From contig NZ_SRJD01000005.1 of NCBI RefSeq assembly GCF_004684935.1, positions 62,001 to 126,000 of the forward strand: 64,000 nt of DNA. The letters run 5' to 3'. Each line of letters begins with the position of its first letter. Position 1 is the stretch's first letter. The notes below the pieces were generated by a model. That model did no database searches, had not been told where the DNA came from, and was given only the letters and a program-made list of their open reading frames with translations. This DNA comes from Sporolactobacillus shoreae. GTDB lineage: Bacteria > Bacillota > Bacilli > Bacillales > Sporolactobacillaceae. Both the position numbers and the translations under genes were made by a program. Positions 1-9,551 of this stretch are shown one piece after another.

Positions 1-82
1 CCGAATAATTGATCTGAGGAAAAGCTTGATTGGCCAAAGATTTTTCAGGAACAGGTACTTTTTCCACAGCACACTCATCCAT
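1..82 (-). CDS. Partial gene, N-terminal 27 residues only
   Basis: An ATG at 82 follows a GAAGGAG ribosome site 11 bases upstream and stays open to the window edge. It encodes 27 residues beginning MDECAVEKVPVPEK. It is the fourth gene of the minus-strand set tetR, MFS, NAD(P)-binding protein, with about 57 bases between it and the preceding stop, so co-transcription is likely. I do not recognise the family from this fragment. Confidence 0.6.
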   Translation of the reverse strand, partial: MDECAVEKVPVPEKSLANQAFPQINYS

Positions 83-138
83 TATTTTGTTCTCTCCTTC
101 AATTTTATTTTAATTTCAGCACCGTACACTGCCAATCC

Positions 139-774
139 TTAATTCGATATAAAAGGGCATCTGCGGATATATCGTTGATCAGAAACCTGGCCAACCAGAA
201 AATTCGCAATATCTTCGTTTGTCATTTTCATTCCCGGCATGTCGTGCAGATTGACTTTAATTTTCTCCACGGCCGGCTTCTCTACTATGAAGGGCAGCCG
301 TACCAGTGTCCAATCAGCCTCGCTATCCAACAAAATACGGAGCTCTTTTTCTTTATCTTTGATCATATCCCTGTACAGCCAGCGAAAAATTTGCGCACCA
401 ATTTGATTGAGCAGCGATTTCCGGTCACCCGGCTCATTTAATGAGCCTCCCGTAACTGTGATGTACCGCTGAATCCCCAGAGCTTTCATTGTGGTCAGGA
501 TGTGGCCTGTTACTTTGCTGTAGATGGGAGTTGCCTTATTGGGTTGCCCCAGCGTATTAATCACAGCATCGCAACCTTCGAGCAAGGTTCGAATCGATGC
601 TATATCCTGTGCGTCACCTTTTATCACTTCGACTCGCTCGCTTGACAAGGTTGTTCTCTGCGGATTCCTGGCAAGCATTCGAACTGAGTATCCCTTTTCC
701 AGAACCTTCCGCGCGACAAATCGTCCTGCCCTGCCATTCCCGCCGATCACCGCAATTTGTTTATTTTGTTCCAT
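139..774 (-). CDS. NAD(P)-binding, NmrA/SDR-like protein
   Basis: A 211-residue single-domain Rossmann protein of the atypical SDR/NmrA-like NAD(P)H-binding family. The dinucleotide loop GGNGRAG lies at residues 11-17, followed by the usual arginine-rich second strand (RMLARNP). A central NTLGQPNK segment and a TVTGGSL segment fit the extended-fold NAD(P)H-binding proteins. Such proteins act as cytosolic reductases or redox sensors; the substrate cannot be told. The start lies only three bases after the MFS stop, so the two are translationally linked in the tetR operon. A role in drug or electrophile stress is inferred from that context. Confidence 0.8.
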   Translation of the reverse strand: MEQNKQIAVIGGNGRAGRFVARKVLEKGYSVRMLARNPQRTTLSSERVEVIKGDAQDIASIRTLLEGCDAVINTLGQPNKATPIYSKVTGHILTTMKALGIQRYITVTGGSLNEPGDRKSLLNQIGAQIFRWLYRDMIKDKEKELRILLDSEADWTLVRLPFIVEKPAVEKIKVNLHDMPGMKMTNEDIANFLVGQVSDQRYIRRCPFISN

Positions 775-777
775 GTT

Positions 778-2196
778 TCAAACTCCCTTAACAAATTTCT
801 TTGCCTCTGCCAGTTTCTGTTTTTTAAGTGTGCTTCTGAAAAGTACCATGACAAAACCAAGCGCAAGCGCAATAAAGCCGGCACCGGCAAGCAGGGACGG
901 AAGCATATGATTGCTGAATGCTTCAGGAGAGGTAATCTTTTTTCCTGATTCAAAGATCAGCGTACAAATAGCTATTCCGAAAACACCCCCGAGTTCACGA
1001 GTGGCATTGCTGATTCCGCTCGCTTCCCCTGATGCATCTTCAGGAACAGCTGATAGAATCCCATGTGCAAGCGGCGTGAAACTCAGCCCCATACCGGTTC
1101 CCGCTGCCACCATGAACGGAGCCAGGTATCCGAAGGAAAAATCCGTACCTAGTCTTGAAATAAGAACCACGAACCCCATAAGTCCTATCGCCTGAAAAAG
1201 AAGACCAATGGATAATATCGTTTTTGTTCCGAATCGGGCAACTAAAAGTCCGGCAATCGGTGCGGCAACCATGGTGCAGCCGGTCCAAGCCATTTCGCGA
1301 ACTCCCGCTTCAAGTGCCGTGTATCCTTGAGCCATCTGCAGGAAAAGCGTTAACAGAAAGATGGAACCGAAGATACCCGCATTCATGAGAAATCCGGCAA
1401 TAATCAAAGTGGAATAGCGTCCATTCTTGAAAAAGTGAAATTGGATCAATTGCCGTTTTCGCGTTCTCTCCCACATATAATAAAGGAACAGTACAATGAA
1501 TCCTCCGAAAATCGATCCCATTACATTTGGAGAGCTCCAGCCATCGGTATTGCTTCTCTGCAGACCGAAAATGATTCCGAACATACCCGCACCGAGCAAA
1601 ATGATACTTAATGGATTCATCGGCTTCGCTTCTCCTTTGGATTCAGGCAGCCAGCTCAATCCGAAAATCAAGGCCAGTATACCGACCGGAACATTGACCC
1701 AGAAGATCAGCTGCCATGGTGCGCCTTCTAAAATCAATCCACCAACAAGCGGCCCGACTGACAATCCAAGGCCGGATATTCCGGACCAGATACCCATTGC
1801 CGCCGCTCGCATTTTTTCAGGGAAAGCCGTATTCACAAGTGTCAGGCTTAGCGGTACGATGGCAGCTCCCCCGACGCCCTGAAGTGCGCGGGAAAAGATC
1901 AGCTGAAGGGAATGGTGGCTCATTCCTGAAAATGCCGATCCTAAAGTAAACAGAACAACACCTGCTAAGAAAATTTTCTTGCGCCCGATTCGCTCGCCCA
2001 GCATACTGAAAGGAATTAAAAGCACCGCAAAGGCAAGTGTATAAGCATTTGTGAACCATTCCAAATCTGAGAGGCCCGCATGAAATGATTTCTGAATTGA
2101 AGGCAGGGCCACTCCGAGAACCAAATTATCCAGCATCGCCATAAATAACGCCGCACAAGTTACGACCAATAGTTTGACACGCAAAGGCGTAAACAT
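778..2196 (-). CDS. MFS multidrug exporter, DHA2 (14-TMS) type
   Basis: A 472-residue major facilitator protein. The N-terminal LDNLVLGVALP segment (about residues 22-32) and the motif-A loop GERIGRKK (67-74) are typical of the EmrB/QacA DHA2 branch, which exports drugs by proton antiport. The length and hydrophobic pattern suit 14 membrane spans. It lies directly downstream of a TetR gene with an AT-rich palindrome between them, so it is very probably the repressor's target. A GGAGATGATCCT ribosome site precedes the ATG. The substrate is unknown. Confidence 0.88.
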   Translation of the reverse strand: MFTPLRVKLLVVTCAALFMAMLDNLVLGVALPSIQKSFHAGLSDLEWFTNAYTLAFAVLLIPFSMLGERIGRKKIFLAGVVLFTLGSAFSGMSHHSLQLIFSRALQGVGGAAIVPLSLTLVNTAFPEKMRAAAMGIWSGISGLGLSVGPLVGGLILEGAPWQLIFWVNVPVGILALIFGLSWLPESKGEAKPMNPLSIILLGAGMFGIIFGLQRSNTDGWSSPNVMGSIFGGFIVLFLYYMWERTRKRQLIQFHFFKNGRYSTLIIAGFLMNAGIFGSIFLLTLFLQMAQGYTALEAGVREMAWTGCTMVAAPIAGLLVARFGTKTILSIGLLFQAIGLMGFVVLISRLGTDFSFGYLAPFMVAAGTGMGLSFTPLAHGILSAVPEDASGEASGISNATRELGGVFGIAICTLIFESGKKITSPEAFSNHMLPSLLAGAGFIALALGFVMVLFRSTLKKQKLAEAKKFVKGV

Positions 2197-2210
2197 AGGA
2201 TCATCTCCTT

Positions 2211-2228
2211 TTATTTATTGATAAATAA
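2211..2228. promoter_or_regulatory. Palindromic TetR-type operator upstream of the MFS gene
   Basis: A perfect inverted repeat with 8-bp arms, TTATTTAT and ATAAATAA, separated by TG. It sits in the 70-base gap between tetR and the exporter start. A closely related element recurs upstream of tetR at 2803-2820, as expected for an autoregulated TetR repressor. Confidence 0.6.
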
Positions 2229-2266
2229 ATTTTATGTTAAAAAGGAGTATCCTCCTTTTAATAATC

Positions 2267-2779
2267 CTAAAGAAACAGTTTGGGAAGCTGCAGAACTTCT
2301 GCCATCGTAATCAAAAGTCCGCAACCGATAAATTCTTTCGCCTGGTTTTCAGGATCTTCAATTCCTGCTTTAGTAAACTCGATCCTGACTCGCTCATAGA
2401 CTTCATCAAAACCGGCTCTCACATAATCCCTGATCGCTGGCTCCGGTGTGGTGAAAGCTGTCATAATCAGCAGCATTTCATTGCGGTGACTTTTCAGCAA
2501 AACTTCAAAAGCCCTTCCCATTGAAACCTGCAACTGTTCCATTGATGCTTCCGTATGGGAAAAAACATATAGAATGATGTCTTTGGCTTTTTGCAGAACT
2601 GCCAGATAAAGCGCTTCTTTCGTTTTAAAAAAATGGAATACATAGGGCTGGGTGACCCCTACTGCCCGTGCCACATCGGCAGTCGTCGTCTTGTAATAGC
2701 CCTTTTCAGCAAACAGTGCCGCTGCGGCCTTTAAAATTTGATCTTTTCTATTTAAAGGTGTATCTTCCTTGCTACTCAT
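2267..2779 (-). CDS. TetR/AcrR family repressor
   Basis: A 170-residue one-component repressor. The N-terminal helix-turn-helix reads TTTADVARAVGVTQPYVFHF (about residues 32-51), followed by KTKEALY, the classic TetR signature. The C-terminal helical ligand domain is variable, so the inducer cannot be inferred. It leads the minus-strand operon with the MFS exporter and NAD(P)-binding protein. Similar AT-rich palindromes lie before it and before the exporter, supporting self-repression and control of the exporter. Confidence 0.9.
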   Translation of the reverse strand: MSSKEDTPLNRKDQILKAAAALFAEKGYYKTTTADVARAVGVTQPYVFHFFKTKEALYLAVLQKAKDIILYVFSHTEASMEQLQVSMGRAFEVLLKSHRNEMLLIMTAFTTPEPAIRDYVRAGFDEVYERVRIEFTKAGIEDPENQAKEFIGCGLLITMAEVLQLPKLFL

Positions 2780-2802
2780 AAAAGATCCCTTCAGATTAAT
2801 TT

Positions 2803-2820
2803 ATTTATTGATTAATAAAT
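2803..2820. promoter_or_regulatory. Palindromic operator upstream of tetR
   Basis: Inverted repeat ATTTATT / AATAAAT with a 4-base spacer, 24 bases upstream of the tetR start. It shares the core TTATTTATTGAT with the element at 2211, so both are probably bound by the same repressor. Confidence 0.58.
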
Positions 2821-3012
2821 AGCATGAACCTTTGAGATTGTCAACTAATGTTTAATCCTGTGTGGCCCTGTAACTAAGATACCTGATTTCAATCTTAACT
2901 GAATCAAGATTAAGACGATCACATCTATAACCGATTCCATGTTTAATAGACGCAGATCGCATTTTGCTATACGATTGTGATAAATGACAAAGCTTGGATT
3001 GGGGTCTTCAGG

Positions 3013-3861
3013 ATGTGGCAAGCGCACTATTTAACCGTCGGAAAAGAAAAAATCAACTATAAGATCAGGGAAACCGGAAATTTGTCTGCATCAAAAGCCG
3101 TACTCCTTATACATGGTCAGGCATGGACCGGAGAAGCGTGGACGATGGTCGCCGAGAAACTGCAAGGAATCCATGTCATTGCTCCGGATATGGCGGGACA
3201 CGGAGACAGCGATGAAACGAGCGACAATAGTTTTGATCATTTATCAGAACAATTGCTGGATATTTTAGATCAGCTGAATATAGAAAAAGTATGGATTGCC
3301 GCGCATTCCTGGGGTGCTTCCCTTGCCCTGAATTTTGCGGATAAGTATTCTGAACGCGTGAGAGGGTTCATGCTCCTGGATGGTGGCTATTTTAATTATC
3401 AGAAATGGCCCGGGATCAGCTGGGCAGCTTTTACAGATTTCAGCTTGCCTGAGGCTGCATTGGAGAGCGTCGATGCCTATGTCCGTTTTCAGAGTGAAGA
3501 TACGCCCTTCTGGAATGAGAAGGTGGAGAAGGCGGTTCGGGATCAAGTTTCTGAAACTAAAGAGGGAAAAGCGACTTTAAAATGTCTCCCGAAAACAGAG
3601 TTAGCCTGTGCCAAAGCATTATGGAACTTTGATCCTGATCATCACATCGCCCACATTAATTTTCCAAGTTATTTAGTTGTCGCCCGGCCAGATGAAGAGA
3701 ACGACAAAGTAAGGAAATTCAAAACGAACGCATTGAACCATTTCGAGGCAGTGGTCAAAGATTGCCAAGTAGTACGCTTAGAAAACACGTCTCACATGAT
3801 CATGCTGGAACGTCCTGAAACAACTGCGGATCTCATATGGAAAATGATTGAAGAAAAATAG
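3013..3861 (+). CDS. Alpha/beta hydrolase
   Basis: A cytosolic alpha/beta-hydrolase-fold protein of 282 residues from the ATG at 3013; an in-frame ATG at 2977 lacks any ribosome site. The oxyanion region is LLIHGQAWTGEAW (from residue 31). The nucleophile elbow is AHSWGA with Ser99, where Ala replaces the first Gly of GxSxG. The likely catalytic His is in ENTSHMIMLERPE near the C-terminus. Family members include esterases, haloperoxidases and dehalogenases, so the substrate is open. It is divergent from the tetR operon and monocistronic. Confidence 0.8.
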   Translation: MWQAHYLTVGKEKINYKIRETGNLSASKAVLLIHGQAWTGEAWTMVAEKLQGIHVIAPDMAGHGDSDETSDNSFDHLSEQLLDILDQLNIEKVWIAAHSWGASLALNFADKYSERVRGFMLLDGGYFNYQKWPGISWAAFTDFSLPEAALESVDAYVRFQSEDTPFWNEKVEKAVRDQVSETKEGKATLKCLPKTELACAKALWNFDPDHHIAHINFPSYLVVARPDEENDKVRKFKTNALNHFEAVVKDCQVVRLENTSHMIMLERPETTADLIWKMIEEK

Positions 3862-3900
3862 ATATGTGAGATTCTCTTCAACGCAGCATCTTATCTCGCA

Positions 3901-4890
3901 TTAAATATAATCAAGATCATGTGCCAGAGGCGTTTGGATCATTCGCCTTATTTCGGATGGATCTGTTGTCTGAGAGAGCACCCACATCAGTTTGGCGACA
4001 ATTGCTTCGGTATTCATGTCACCGGCAGTAATGCCTCCCGCATCGGCAACTCTTTTGCCGACTTCATAGAGGTCCATGTTCTGCCCTTCTTCAAGGCATT
4101 GTGTTGTAATAATTACCGGGATACCTTTCTGGACCAGTTTTTCTATTCCGGATACCAGGTCTCTTGTCAGAAAAGGCAGTCCCCCGTTTCCAAAGCTCTC
4201 AATAATCAAGCCTTTAATGTGATCCTGCAGATAATCGAAAAACTGTGGGGCGAGCCCTGGGAATGCCTTCAGCAAAAAAACGTCCGGGCAAACACCGAGA
4301 TGTTTTCTGAAGACGGTCTTCTCAGGTTCTGGACGAAAGGTGATCTGCGCACCGAATTCGCCAATTGCGGCAATGTATGGAAAATTGACACTTTCAAATG
4401 CATCATAGCTTTTCGTTCTCATCTTTACCGCTCGTGTTCCCTGGATCGCTTTTCCGTCAAAAGCAATAAAAACGCCCGGAATATCAGCTTGGTGGGCAAA
4501 AGTCAGCGCGTCCCGAATATTTTTTCTGGCATCGGTCTTTTTAAAACTAACCGGCACCTGGGATCCGGTGATCACAACTGTTTTCTTGATGTCATGAAGC
4601 AGATAGGAAAGGGCGGAAGCGGTGTAGGCCATCGTATCCGTTCCATGCGTCATAATAAAGCCGTCATAGGCGTTCTGATTTTCATCAATCGCCCGGGCCA
4701 TAACAACCCAGTCTTCCGGCTGCATATTCGTACTATCCTTATTCATCAGTACTTTGAAATCCACCGAGACATCCTGATTGTGATGAAAATACTGGGCCAG
4801 CTGGTCAATCGTCAGACCAGGCGCGAGTCCGCCCCGCTGATGAGTTGATGCAATTGTTCCTCCCGTTGCCAAAACCAAGAGTTTCTTCAC
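3901..4890 (-). CDS. ansA: L-asparaginase, type I (AnsA-like)
   Basis: Hydrolyses asparagine to aspartate and ammonia in the cytosol. Both catalytic threonine motifs are present: ATGGTIAS (Thr12 from the chosen start) and HGTDTMAYT. The body closely follows the Bacillus AnsA pattern, with STNMQP, TKSYDAFES, ITTQCLEEG and NTEAIVAKLMW. I choose the GTG at 4890 because it gives the canonical VKKLLVLATGG start (329 residues) and has GGGGA 8 bases upstream; ATGs at 4905 and 4935 lack ribosome sites. It stands alone, with no aspartase gene beside it. Confidence 0.92.
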   Translation of the reverse strand: MKKLLVLATGGTIASTHQRGGLAPGLTIDQLAQYFHHNQDVSVDFKVLMNKDSTNMQPEDWVVMARAIDENQNAYDGFIMTHGTDTMAYTASALSYLLHDIKKTVVITGSQVPVSFKKTDARKNIRDALTFAHQADIPGVFIAFDGKAIQGTRAVKMRTKSYDAFESVNFPYIAAIGEFGAQITFRPEPEKTVFRKHLGVCPDVFLLKAFPGLAPQFFDYLQDHIKGLIIESFGNGGLPFLTRDLVSGIEKLVQKGIPVIITTQCLEEGQNMDLYEVGKRVADAGGITAGDMNTEAIVAKLMWVLSQTTDPSEIRRMIQTPLAHDLDYI

Positions 4891-5037
4891 TGCGTCTTTC
4901 CCCATTTCATATCGTGATAATTTGATTATAATCATTTATTAAAAATGAAATAAGAGAAAAGGCCAAATTCGTGAACGCAAGTACCTCGTTTGTACCTCAA
5001 TCCATGTGACACTTTTATTTCTAAAGTCAGGCATTTT

Positions 5038-7317
5038 CTACTGTGTAACCGTCCCCCTGTTACGCCTGAATGAGACGCAAAAATAGAAAACAAGCATCAG
5101 AACGGGTATCAAAAAGAGCAGAAAATAAGTTTTCCGACTCAGGTAAGGTCTTTCACTCAGATCATAAACTTGAAATCTCAGTTCCGCGTTTTTTACCACC
5201 GATCCATTTTCCATAAAATGGCCGCCTGAATAGATGCTGCCGCGATCGTAGCCGTTGCCGTACAGTGACAAACCAAGTTTTGATCTGTTTGTGCCGCTGA
5301 CCTGCCTTAACGTAATTTGATCTTCAGTGCGCTGTCTTGTCCGGTTTTGATTCACCGAAAAAATTAAATCATGCCAAGGCTTGGCCTGTGCACTTGAAAA
5401 ATATTGGGAGAAAAAAGTTTGATGCGTGTTCAGGTTCATCATCGAAAGATCATAGACCCCACGCCCCTTCCGATTCAAGATGTTTATTAAGACATCTGTA
5501 AACGGATGGGTTACCCGGAAGGTCTGATACACCGCATGATGCGCATCGACAAAGGCCGTCTGTTTCCCGGTCGCCGTTTCCTGATCGACAATGTATTGTT
5601 TCTGTCCGATCAATTTCTGCGTGTATCCGGAAACGTTAATCCAGGCGCAGATAACGACACTTGTCATCAGTACTCCAGAAATGATCAGAACAGGCGCTCT
5701 GCTCTTTGCTTTTGACTCGGAATGAATCCGCCCCGGGCGATTGATCAGAGTCATCAATTCACTAAAACCGATGACAGCGCCGATAAGCATGAATGGGGTA
5801 AAGAGCAGGCTGTACCTCGGTTCAGATTCCCAGACAAACGTATAAAAGATAAAATTCCCGACAAGGCAGATCTGGATCAGCAGTCCCAGAGTGATTTTCT
5901 TCGTTCTTAGATAAGTCACGGATGAGAGAATAAGGAAGAAAATCGTGACTATATGGAAGATCTGAATGATGTAAAGCATCAGCCGGTTCTGATGACCAAA
6001 AATGTATTCATAGGCTCTTGTCGGCTGGTTGGAAATCTGTGTATAAAGGTTGTATGAACGTGCGCCCATGCCCCAGGTCTCCGCTGTTTTAATCACCCAG
6101 AGGTAGGGCAGACCAGGTGCCTTCATTTGAGTAATCCTCGATTTAATCGTATTAAGATCTGCGTGGATTTTAGCCTGCTGCGTCGGCTGACTGCGGGTCA
6201 GTGTAAAATCGGCCGTGTTATACTCTCCATATTTTGAAACCCCAAGCATAATCCAGTGAACTGACGGCATGGACAAGGAAGGATCCGGTAGGTAGCCGAG
6301 CCGCTGATCATACGCATGAACGGAATAGCTTACTGCAATCAGCATCACAGCAATAACCGCTAAATTCAGCAGCACTTTTTTCAGTTTGAGTACAAAAAGC
6401 ATATAAATTCCAAGAGCCGGAAGAAATAGAATCAGATTTGGCCGGACCTCATAGCCGATGCCGAGCAGCAATCCTAAGAGAATAAGGTACCTGATTTTCA
6501 TGGACCGATGATAGAGATACCAAAAATATAGAAGCAAAGCGGGAAACATCAGCGTCATCGTGTCGGTATAAAAATAGGTGATATAAAAGAAAAGCGGAAA
6601 GCAGGTGAGTGTCATCATCAGTAAAAGATCAGCCATTTTTGTGTCGTACAGATGGTGAACGAGTTTCCAGGAAAAATAAATTCCGATATCCAGGACAACA
6701 GCGCAGGCCAGCTGATCGATGATTGTATAATCAGAGAAATGGACGATTGCAAAAAAGCGGTAGATCCAGTATCGAAGCACTGTCACCGGTATGTTGTTCG
6801 GGTAGACTTTGAAATAGCTGTCACCGGAGGCGTGTCCATGTGCCAGCAAATAGAGTGCCTCTCCATATGTATGTCCACCGTCAACGACCGGAGGGACGAT
6901 CGAATGAAAAAAGAAAATAATCGCCAATTCAAACAGCAAAATTGCCGCGCTGAGACAAAGAGTGACCTTTTTCAGACCTGAGCGAGTCAGCTTTGAAAGG
7001 AACCGGTGAGCAGCAATAAAGAATAGAATAACGATCGCAGAAAAAATCAAAAGTGAGAGTGAAGTGCTGAATATGTGCTGATCGCTCTTTATTAAGAGTG
7101 AAAATAAAAAGCTGATGATCAGAATAACGGAAAAGCAAGCTGTGAAAATAATACTGAAGGTCGAAAGTAATACGTTTTTAAATCGTGAAATGATGGCCAC
7201 ATCCTTGATCCAATAGATTGCGGACCAGTTAATCCTGATCTGTGCTACATTTAATGGCATACAATCATTCGTATTATTGAGCTCTGAAAAGGGTGATCCC
7301 ATGAAGAAGAAGATCAT
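5038..7317 (-). CDS. Polytopic GT-C-like glycosyltransferase / mannosyltransferase-type membrane protein
   Basis: A 759-residue protein with about a dozen hydrophobic spans in its first 520 residues, then a soluble segment and a final span near residue 735. An acidic residue in the first large external loop (PPVVDGGHTYGEALY) and a later WESEPRY before a hydrophobic helix resemble GT-C enzymes of the PMT/ArnT group, which use polyprenyl-linked sugars. The C-terminal part resembles no domain I know. The exact start is uncertain: ATGs at 7317, 7302 and 7260 all lack a good ribosome site. It stands alone, without a cell-wall gene cluster. Confidence 0.6.
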   Translation of the reverse strand: MIFFFMGSPFSELNNTNDCMPLNVAQIRINWSAIYWIKDVAIISRFKNVLLSTFSIIFTACFSVILIISFLFSLLIKSDQHIFSTSLSLLIFSAIVILFFIAAHRFLSKLTRSGLKKVTLCLSAAILLFELAIIFFFHSIVPPVVDGGHTYGEALYLLAHGHASGDSYFKVYPNNIPVTVLRYWIYRFFAIVHFSDYTIIDQLACAVVLDIGIYFSWKLVHHLYDTKMADLLLMMTLTCFPLFFYITYFYTDTMTLMFPALLLYFWYLYHRSMKIRYLILLGLLLGIGYEVRPNLILFLPALGIYMLFVLKLKKVLLNLAVIAVMLIAVSYSVHAYDQRLGYLPDPSLSMPSVHWIMLGVSKYGEYNTADFTLTRSQPTQQAKIHADLNTIKSRITQMKAPGLPYLWVIKTAETWGMGARSYNLYTQISNQPTRAYEYIFGHQNRLMLYIIQIFHIVTIFFLILSSVTYLRTKKITLGLLIQICLVGNFIFYTFVWESEPRYSLLFTPFMLIGAVIGFSELMTLINRPGRIHSESKAKSRAPVLIISGVLMTSVVICAWINVSGYTQKLIGQKQYIVDQETATGKQTAFVDAHHAVYQTFRVTHPFTDVLINILNRKGRGVYDLSMMNLNTHQTFFSQYFSSAQAKPWHDLIFSVNQNRTRQRTEDQITLRQVSGTNRSKLGLSLYGNGYDRGSIYSGGHFMENGSVVKNAELRFQVYDLSERPYLSRKTYFLLFLIPVLMLVFYFCVSFRRNRGTVTQ

Positions 7318-7357
7318 TCGTTAACAGTTTGCGAGCCCTGTCTGCATTTTATGGTGT

Positions 7358-7394
7358 AAAAAAAGCAAAGGAGATTCTCTCTCCTTCGCTTTTT
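7358..7394 (-). terminator. Rho-independent terminator
   Basis: A stem of roughly AAAAAGCAAAGGAGA pairing with TCTCCTTCGCTTTTT, ending in T residues when read on the minus strand. It lies just downstream of the small membrane protein at 7421. Confidence 0.6.
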
Positions 7395-7420
7395 CACTGA
7401 CAGATCTATTCTTTGTGTCT

Positions 7421-7795
7421 TTATAATCGATCATTCGCATAAGCCAGAAGTTCATTAATTTCCTTCTTAGCGCGTTTGGTCAGCATTTTGTTGTCGTTCA
7501 GCATTTGTTCGCCCCGCGCTTTGATAAAGCGAAGGTAATCTTTTTTTCTGCTCTGGCTGTAGCCTTGTTTTGCATGATGCATGTCGCGGAAGTCGCCCTC
7601 CGCCTGTCTGGCCAATAGGAACCTGCCGATCAGCAAGGCAATTGCCAGGGACAGACAGACAAGCGTTCCCCAGCCGCCGGTCAGCTGATAGAGCAGAATG
7701 CCGATCACCATGAGCAAAGTCACCCATTTTGCGACGCTGAAAACATAGCCTTCTTCATTGTTTTTCCTAAGCGCGGTTCGTATATTTTCGAACAT
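7421..7795 (-). CDS. Small membrane protein, unknown function
   Basis: 124 residues with a hydrophobic hairpin (about residues 22-62, two spans with a GGWG turn) and a basic, hydrophilic C-terminal half ending in a predicted helix. A strong GGAGGGGGAGAG ribosome site precedes the ATG. It follows the PTS IID gene on the same strand after 64 bases, so read-through from the sigma-54 operon is possible, and a terminator follows. I do not recognise the family. Confidence 0.65.
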   Translation of the reverse strand: MFENIRTALRKNNEEGYVFSVAKWVTLLMVIGILLYQLTGGWGTLVCLSLAIALLIGRFLLARQAEGDFRDMHHAKQGYSQSRKKDYLRFIKARGEQMLNDNKMLTKRAKKEINELLAYANDRL

Positions 7796-7859
7796 TGCTC
7801 TCCCCCTCCTTTTTTAGGATTTAAATTTATTTTTTATTACGTCAGGTTATACTCTTTGA

Positions 7860-8708
7860 TCACAGACCGAAAATCCCTGCCCAGTAACCGAGGATACCTA
7901 CAGCAAACATACCGAAGATGATCCAGATCGCGTTAACCTTATGTTTCAGAAGCCACATGCAGGCAAATGTCATCAGCAAAGCTACCAGGCCTGGCAGCAG
8001 TGAATCAAGAGTGCTCTGCAACGTTGTAGTTACCAAGTGACCCGCCTGATCTTTGTAATGGGCAAGAGTCAAAGGCATTTTAATATTGGTCCATTTGGAA
8101 ACAAGAGAGCCCATGACAAACAATCCAAGAACCGATGCCATCTGCGTCAGTTTTTTCAGACGGTTGCCAGCGACATCCTGAACGATATCCGTTCCTTGTC
8201 TGTATCCAACTTGAAAACCATACCATCTGGTTAACATACGCACAATGTTAATGCCAAAGAAGAAAAGCAGCGGGCCGAGAATGCTGCCACTCAGTGCCAG
8301 CGAAGCGCCCAGTGCTGCGAGAATCGTGCGGGCGGTTCCCCAGAAAATAGGGTCGCCAATCCCGGCTAAAGGCCCCATGAGCCCTATTTTGACGTTGGTA
8401 ATCGCGGCTTCATCAATGTCGCCGCCTTCCGCCTTTTTCTGTTCCATTGCAGCTGTTACACCAAAGATGGCTGATGCCGGCCAAGGCGTTGTGTTGAAGA
8501 ATTCCAAGTGACGCTTCAGCGCGGCCGCCTGATCCTCTTTTTTATGATAAAAACGTTTGATCGCCGGAATCATGGTCACACAAACCCCGATCGCCTGCAT
8601 ACGTTCGAAGTTGAAAGATCCTAACATGAACGTACTGCGAAAATATGTGCTGATAATATCTCTCTTGGTCAACGGTTGAACTTTTTTCAATTCTGTTGAT
8701 TCAGTCAT
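7860..8708 (-). CDS. levG: PTS mannose/fructose/sorbose-family IID membrane subunit
   Basis: The IID subunit, one of two membrane subunits of a mannose-class phosphotransferase permease. It has 282 residues (B. subtilis LevG is about 275). Diagnostic segments are KRDIISTYFRSTFMLGSFNFERMQ at the N-terminus and the FFNTTPWPASAIFGVTAAME and GLMGPLAGIGDPIFWGT motifs; the last is the family hallmark. A hydrophobic C-terminus anchors it. It is the last gene of the IIA-IIB-IIC-IID operon, 14 bases after IIC. The symbol follows the lev operon by architecture; glucose, mannose, fructose or sorbose are all possible substrates. Confidence 0.9.
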   Translation of the reverse strand: MTESTELKKVQPLTKRDIISTYFRSTFMLGSFNFERMQAIGVCVTMIPAIKRFYHKKEDQAAALKRHLEFFNTTPWPASAIFGVTAAMEQKKAEGGDIDEAAITNVKIGLMGPLAGIGDPIFWGTARTILAALGASLALSGSILGPLLFFFGINIVRMLTRWYGFQVGYRQGTDIVQDVAGNRLKKLTQMASVLGLFVMGSLVSKWTNIKMPLTLAHYKDQAGHLVTTTLQSTLDSLLPGLVALLMTFACMWLLKHKVNAIWIIFGMFAVGILGYWAGIFGL

Positions 8709-8722
8709 TTATTGTACCCCCC

Positions 8723-9523
8723 TTATCCTAATACGTCATCGTCATCGGTTCCCGCGCTCGTTGCAGCAGCAGGGGCCTTGATGGAGTCATGAAAGTCCGG
8801 ATTAAGCTGAACATAGACAACGGCCGCGCATGCACCGAGGATTCCAAGTCCGACAAGGTTCATTCCTGAAACGAAGGTTGCAAGTATGAAGCCGATGAAG
8901 AAGAACGGCATCAACGAGCGTGCTTTCATCATGTTAATAACCATCGCATACCCGACGACAACGATGAATCCGCCGGAAACCTGCAGCCCATGGGTGACAA
9001 CCGGAGGAATGTCATTCAGCCATTGACTGACGATACTCGTTCCGGCAATCGCCGCAACGGCACCAGTCGGGATGGCCACGCGAAGACCCTGCAGGAACAG
9101 CGCGCCTATATGGCACCACTCAATGCCACGGAAATTAGCCTGAGCCGCGAAATGATCAGCCTGATGCTGAAAGAATACGGCAATCGTACGAACAAAGATG
9201 GTGAGCACCTGGCCTGCAGCGGCAAGAGGAATCGCAATCGCCATACCTTCACCAATGGACTGATGGCCTACAATAACGATAATAGCTGAAATCGTGGAAG
9301 CCAGTGCCGAGTCAGGAGCCATTGCGGCGCCGACGTTCATCCATCCAAGAGCGATCAGTTCCAATTGACCACCAAGAATAATACCAGTATGCAAATCTCC
9401 CAAGACAAGGCCTATCAGTGTACAAGCAACGATTGGCCGATGAAACTGTCGTTCATCCATAACGCTGGCCATGCCGCACACTAACGCAACAAGGATAACG
9501 AGAATAAATTGCATTGCATTCAT
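8723..9523 (-). CDS. levF: PTS mannose-family IIC membrane subunit
   Basis: The sugar channel of the permease: 266 residues of mostly membrane helices. Recognisable parts are the DERQFHRPIVACTLIGLVLG start, the GGQLELIALGWMNVGAAMAPD sugar-binding region, and GEGMAIAIPLAAAGQ. It passes substrate inward while IIB phosphorylates it. The C-terminal tail is acidic (GTDDDDVLG). It lies 28 bases after IIB and 14 before IID, within the sigma-54 operon. Confidence 0.92.
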   Translation of the reverse strand: MNAMQFILVILVALVCGMASVMDERQFHRPIVACTLIGLVLGDLHTGIILGGQLELIALGWMNVGAAMAPDSALASTISAIIVIVGHQSIGEGMAIAIPLAAAGQVLTIFVRTIAVFFQHQADHFAAQANFRGIEWCHIGALFLQGLRVAIPTGAVAAIAGTSIVSQWLNDIPPVVTHGLQVSGGFIVVVGYAMVINMMKARSLMPFFFIGFILATFVSGMNLVGLGILGACAAVVYVQLNPDFHDSIKAPAAATSAGTDDDDVLG

Positions 9524-9551
9524 AGAATAAGAACCTCCCTTTATTTTGTTT

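Noticed and set aside
3919-4848. 309-codon plus-strand frame
   Set aside because: Lies wholly antisense to the clear L-asparaginase gene; a shadow frame.
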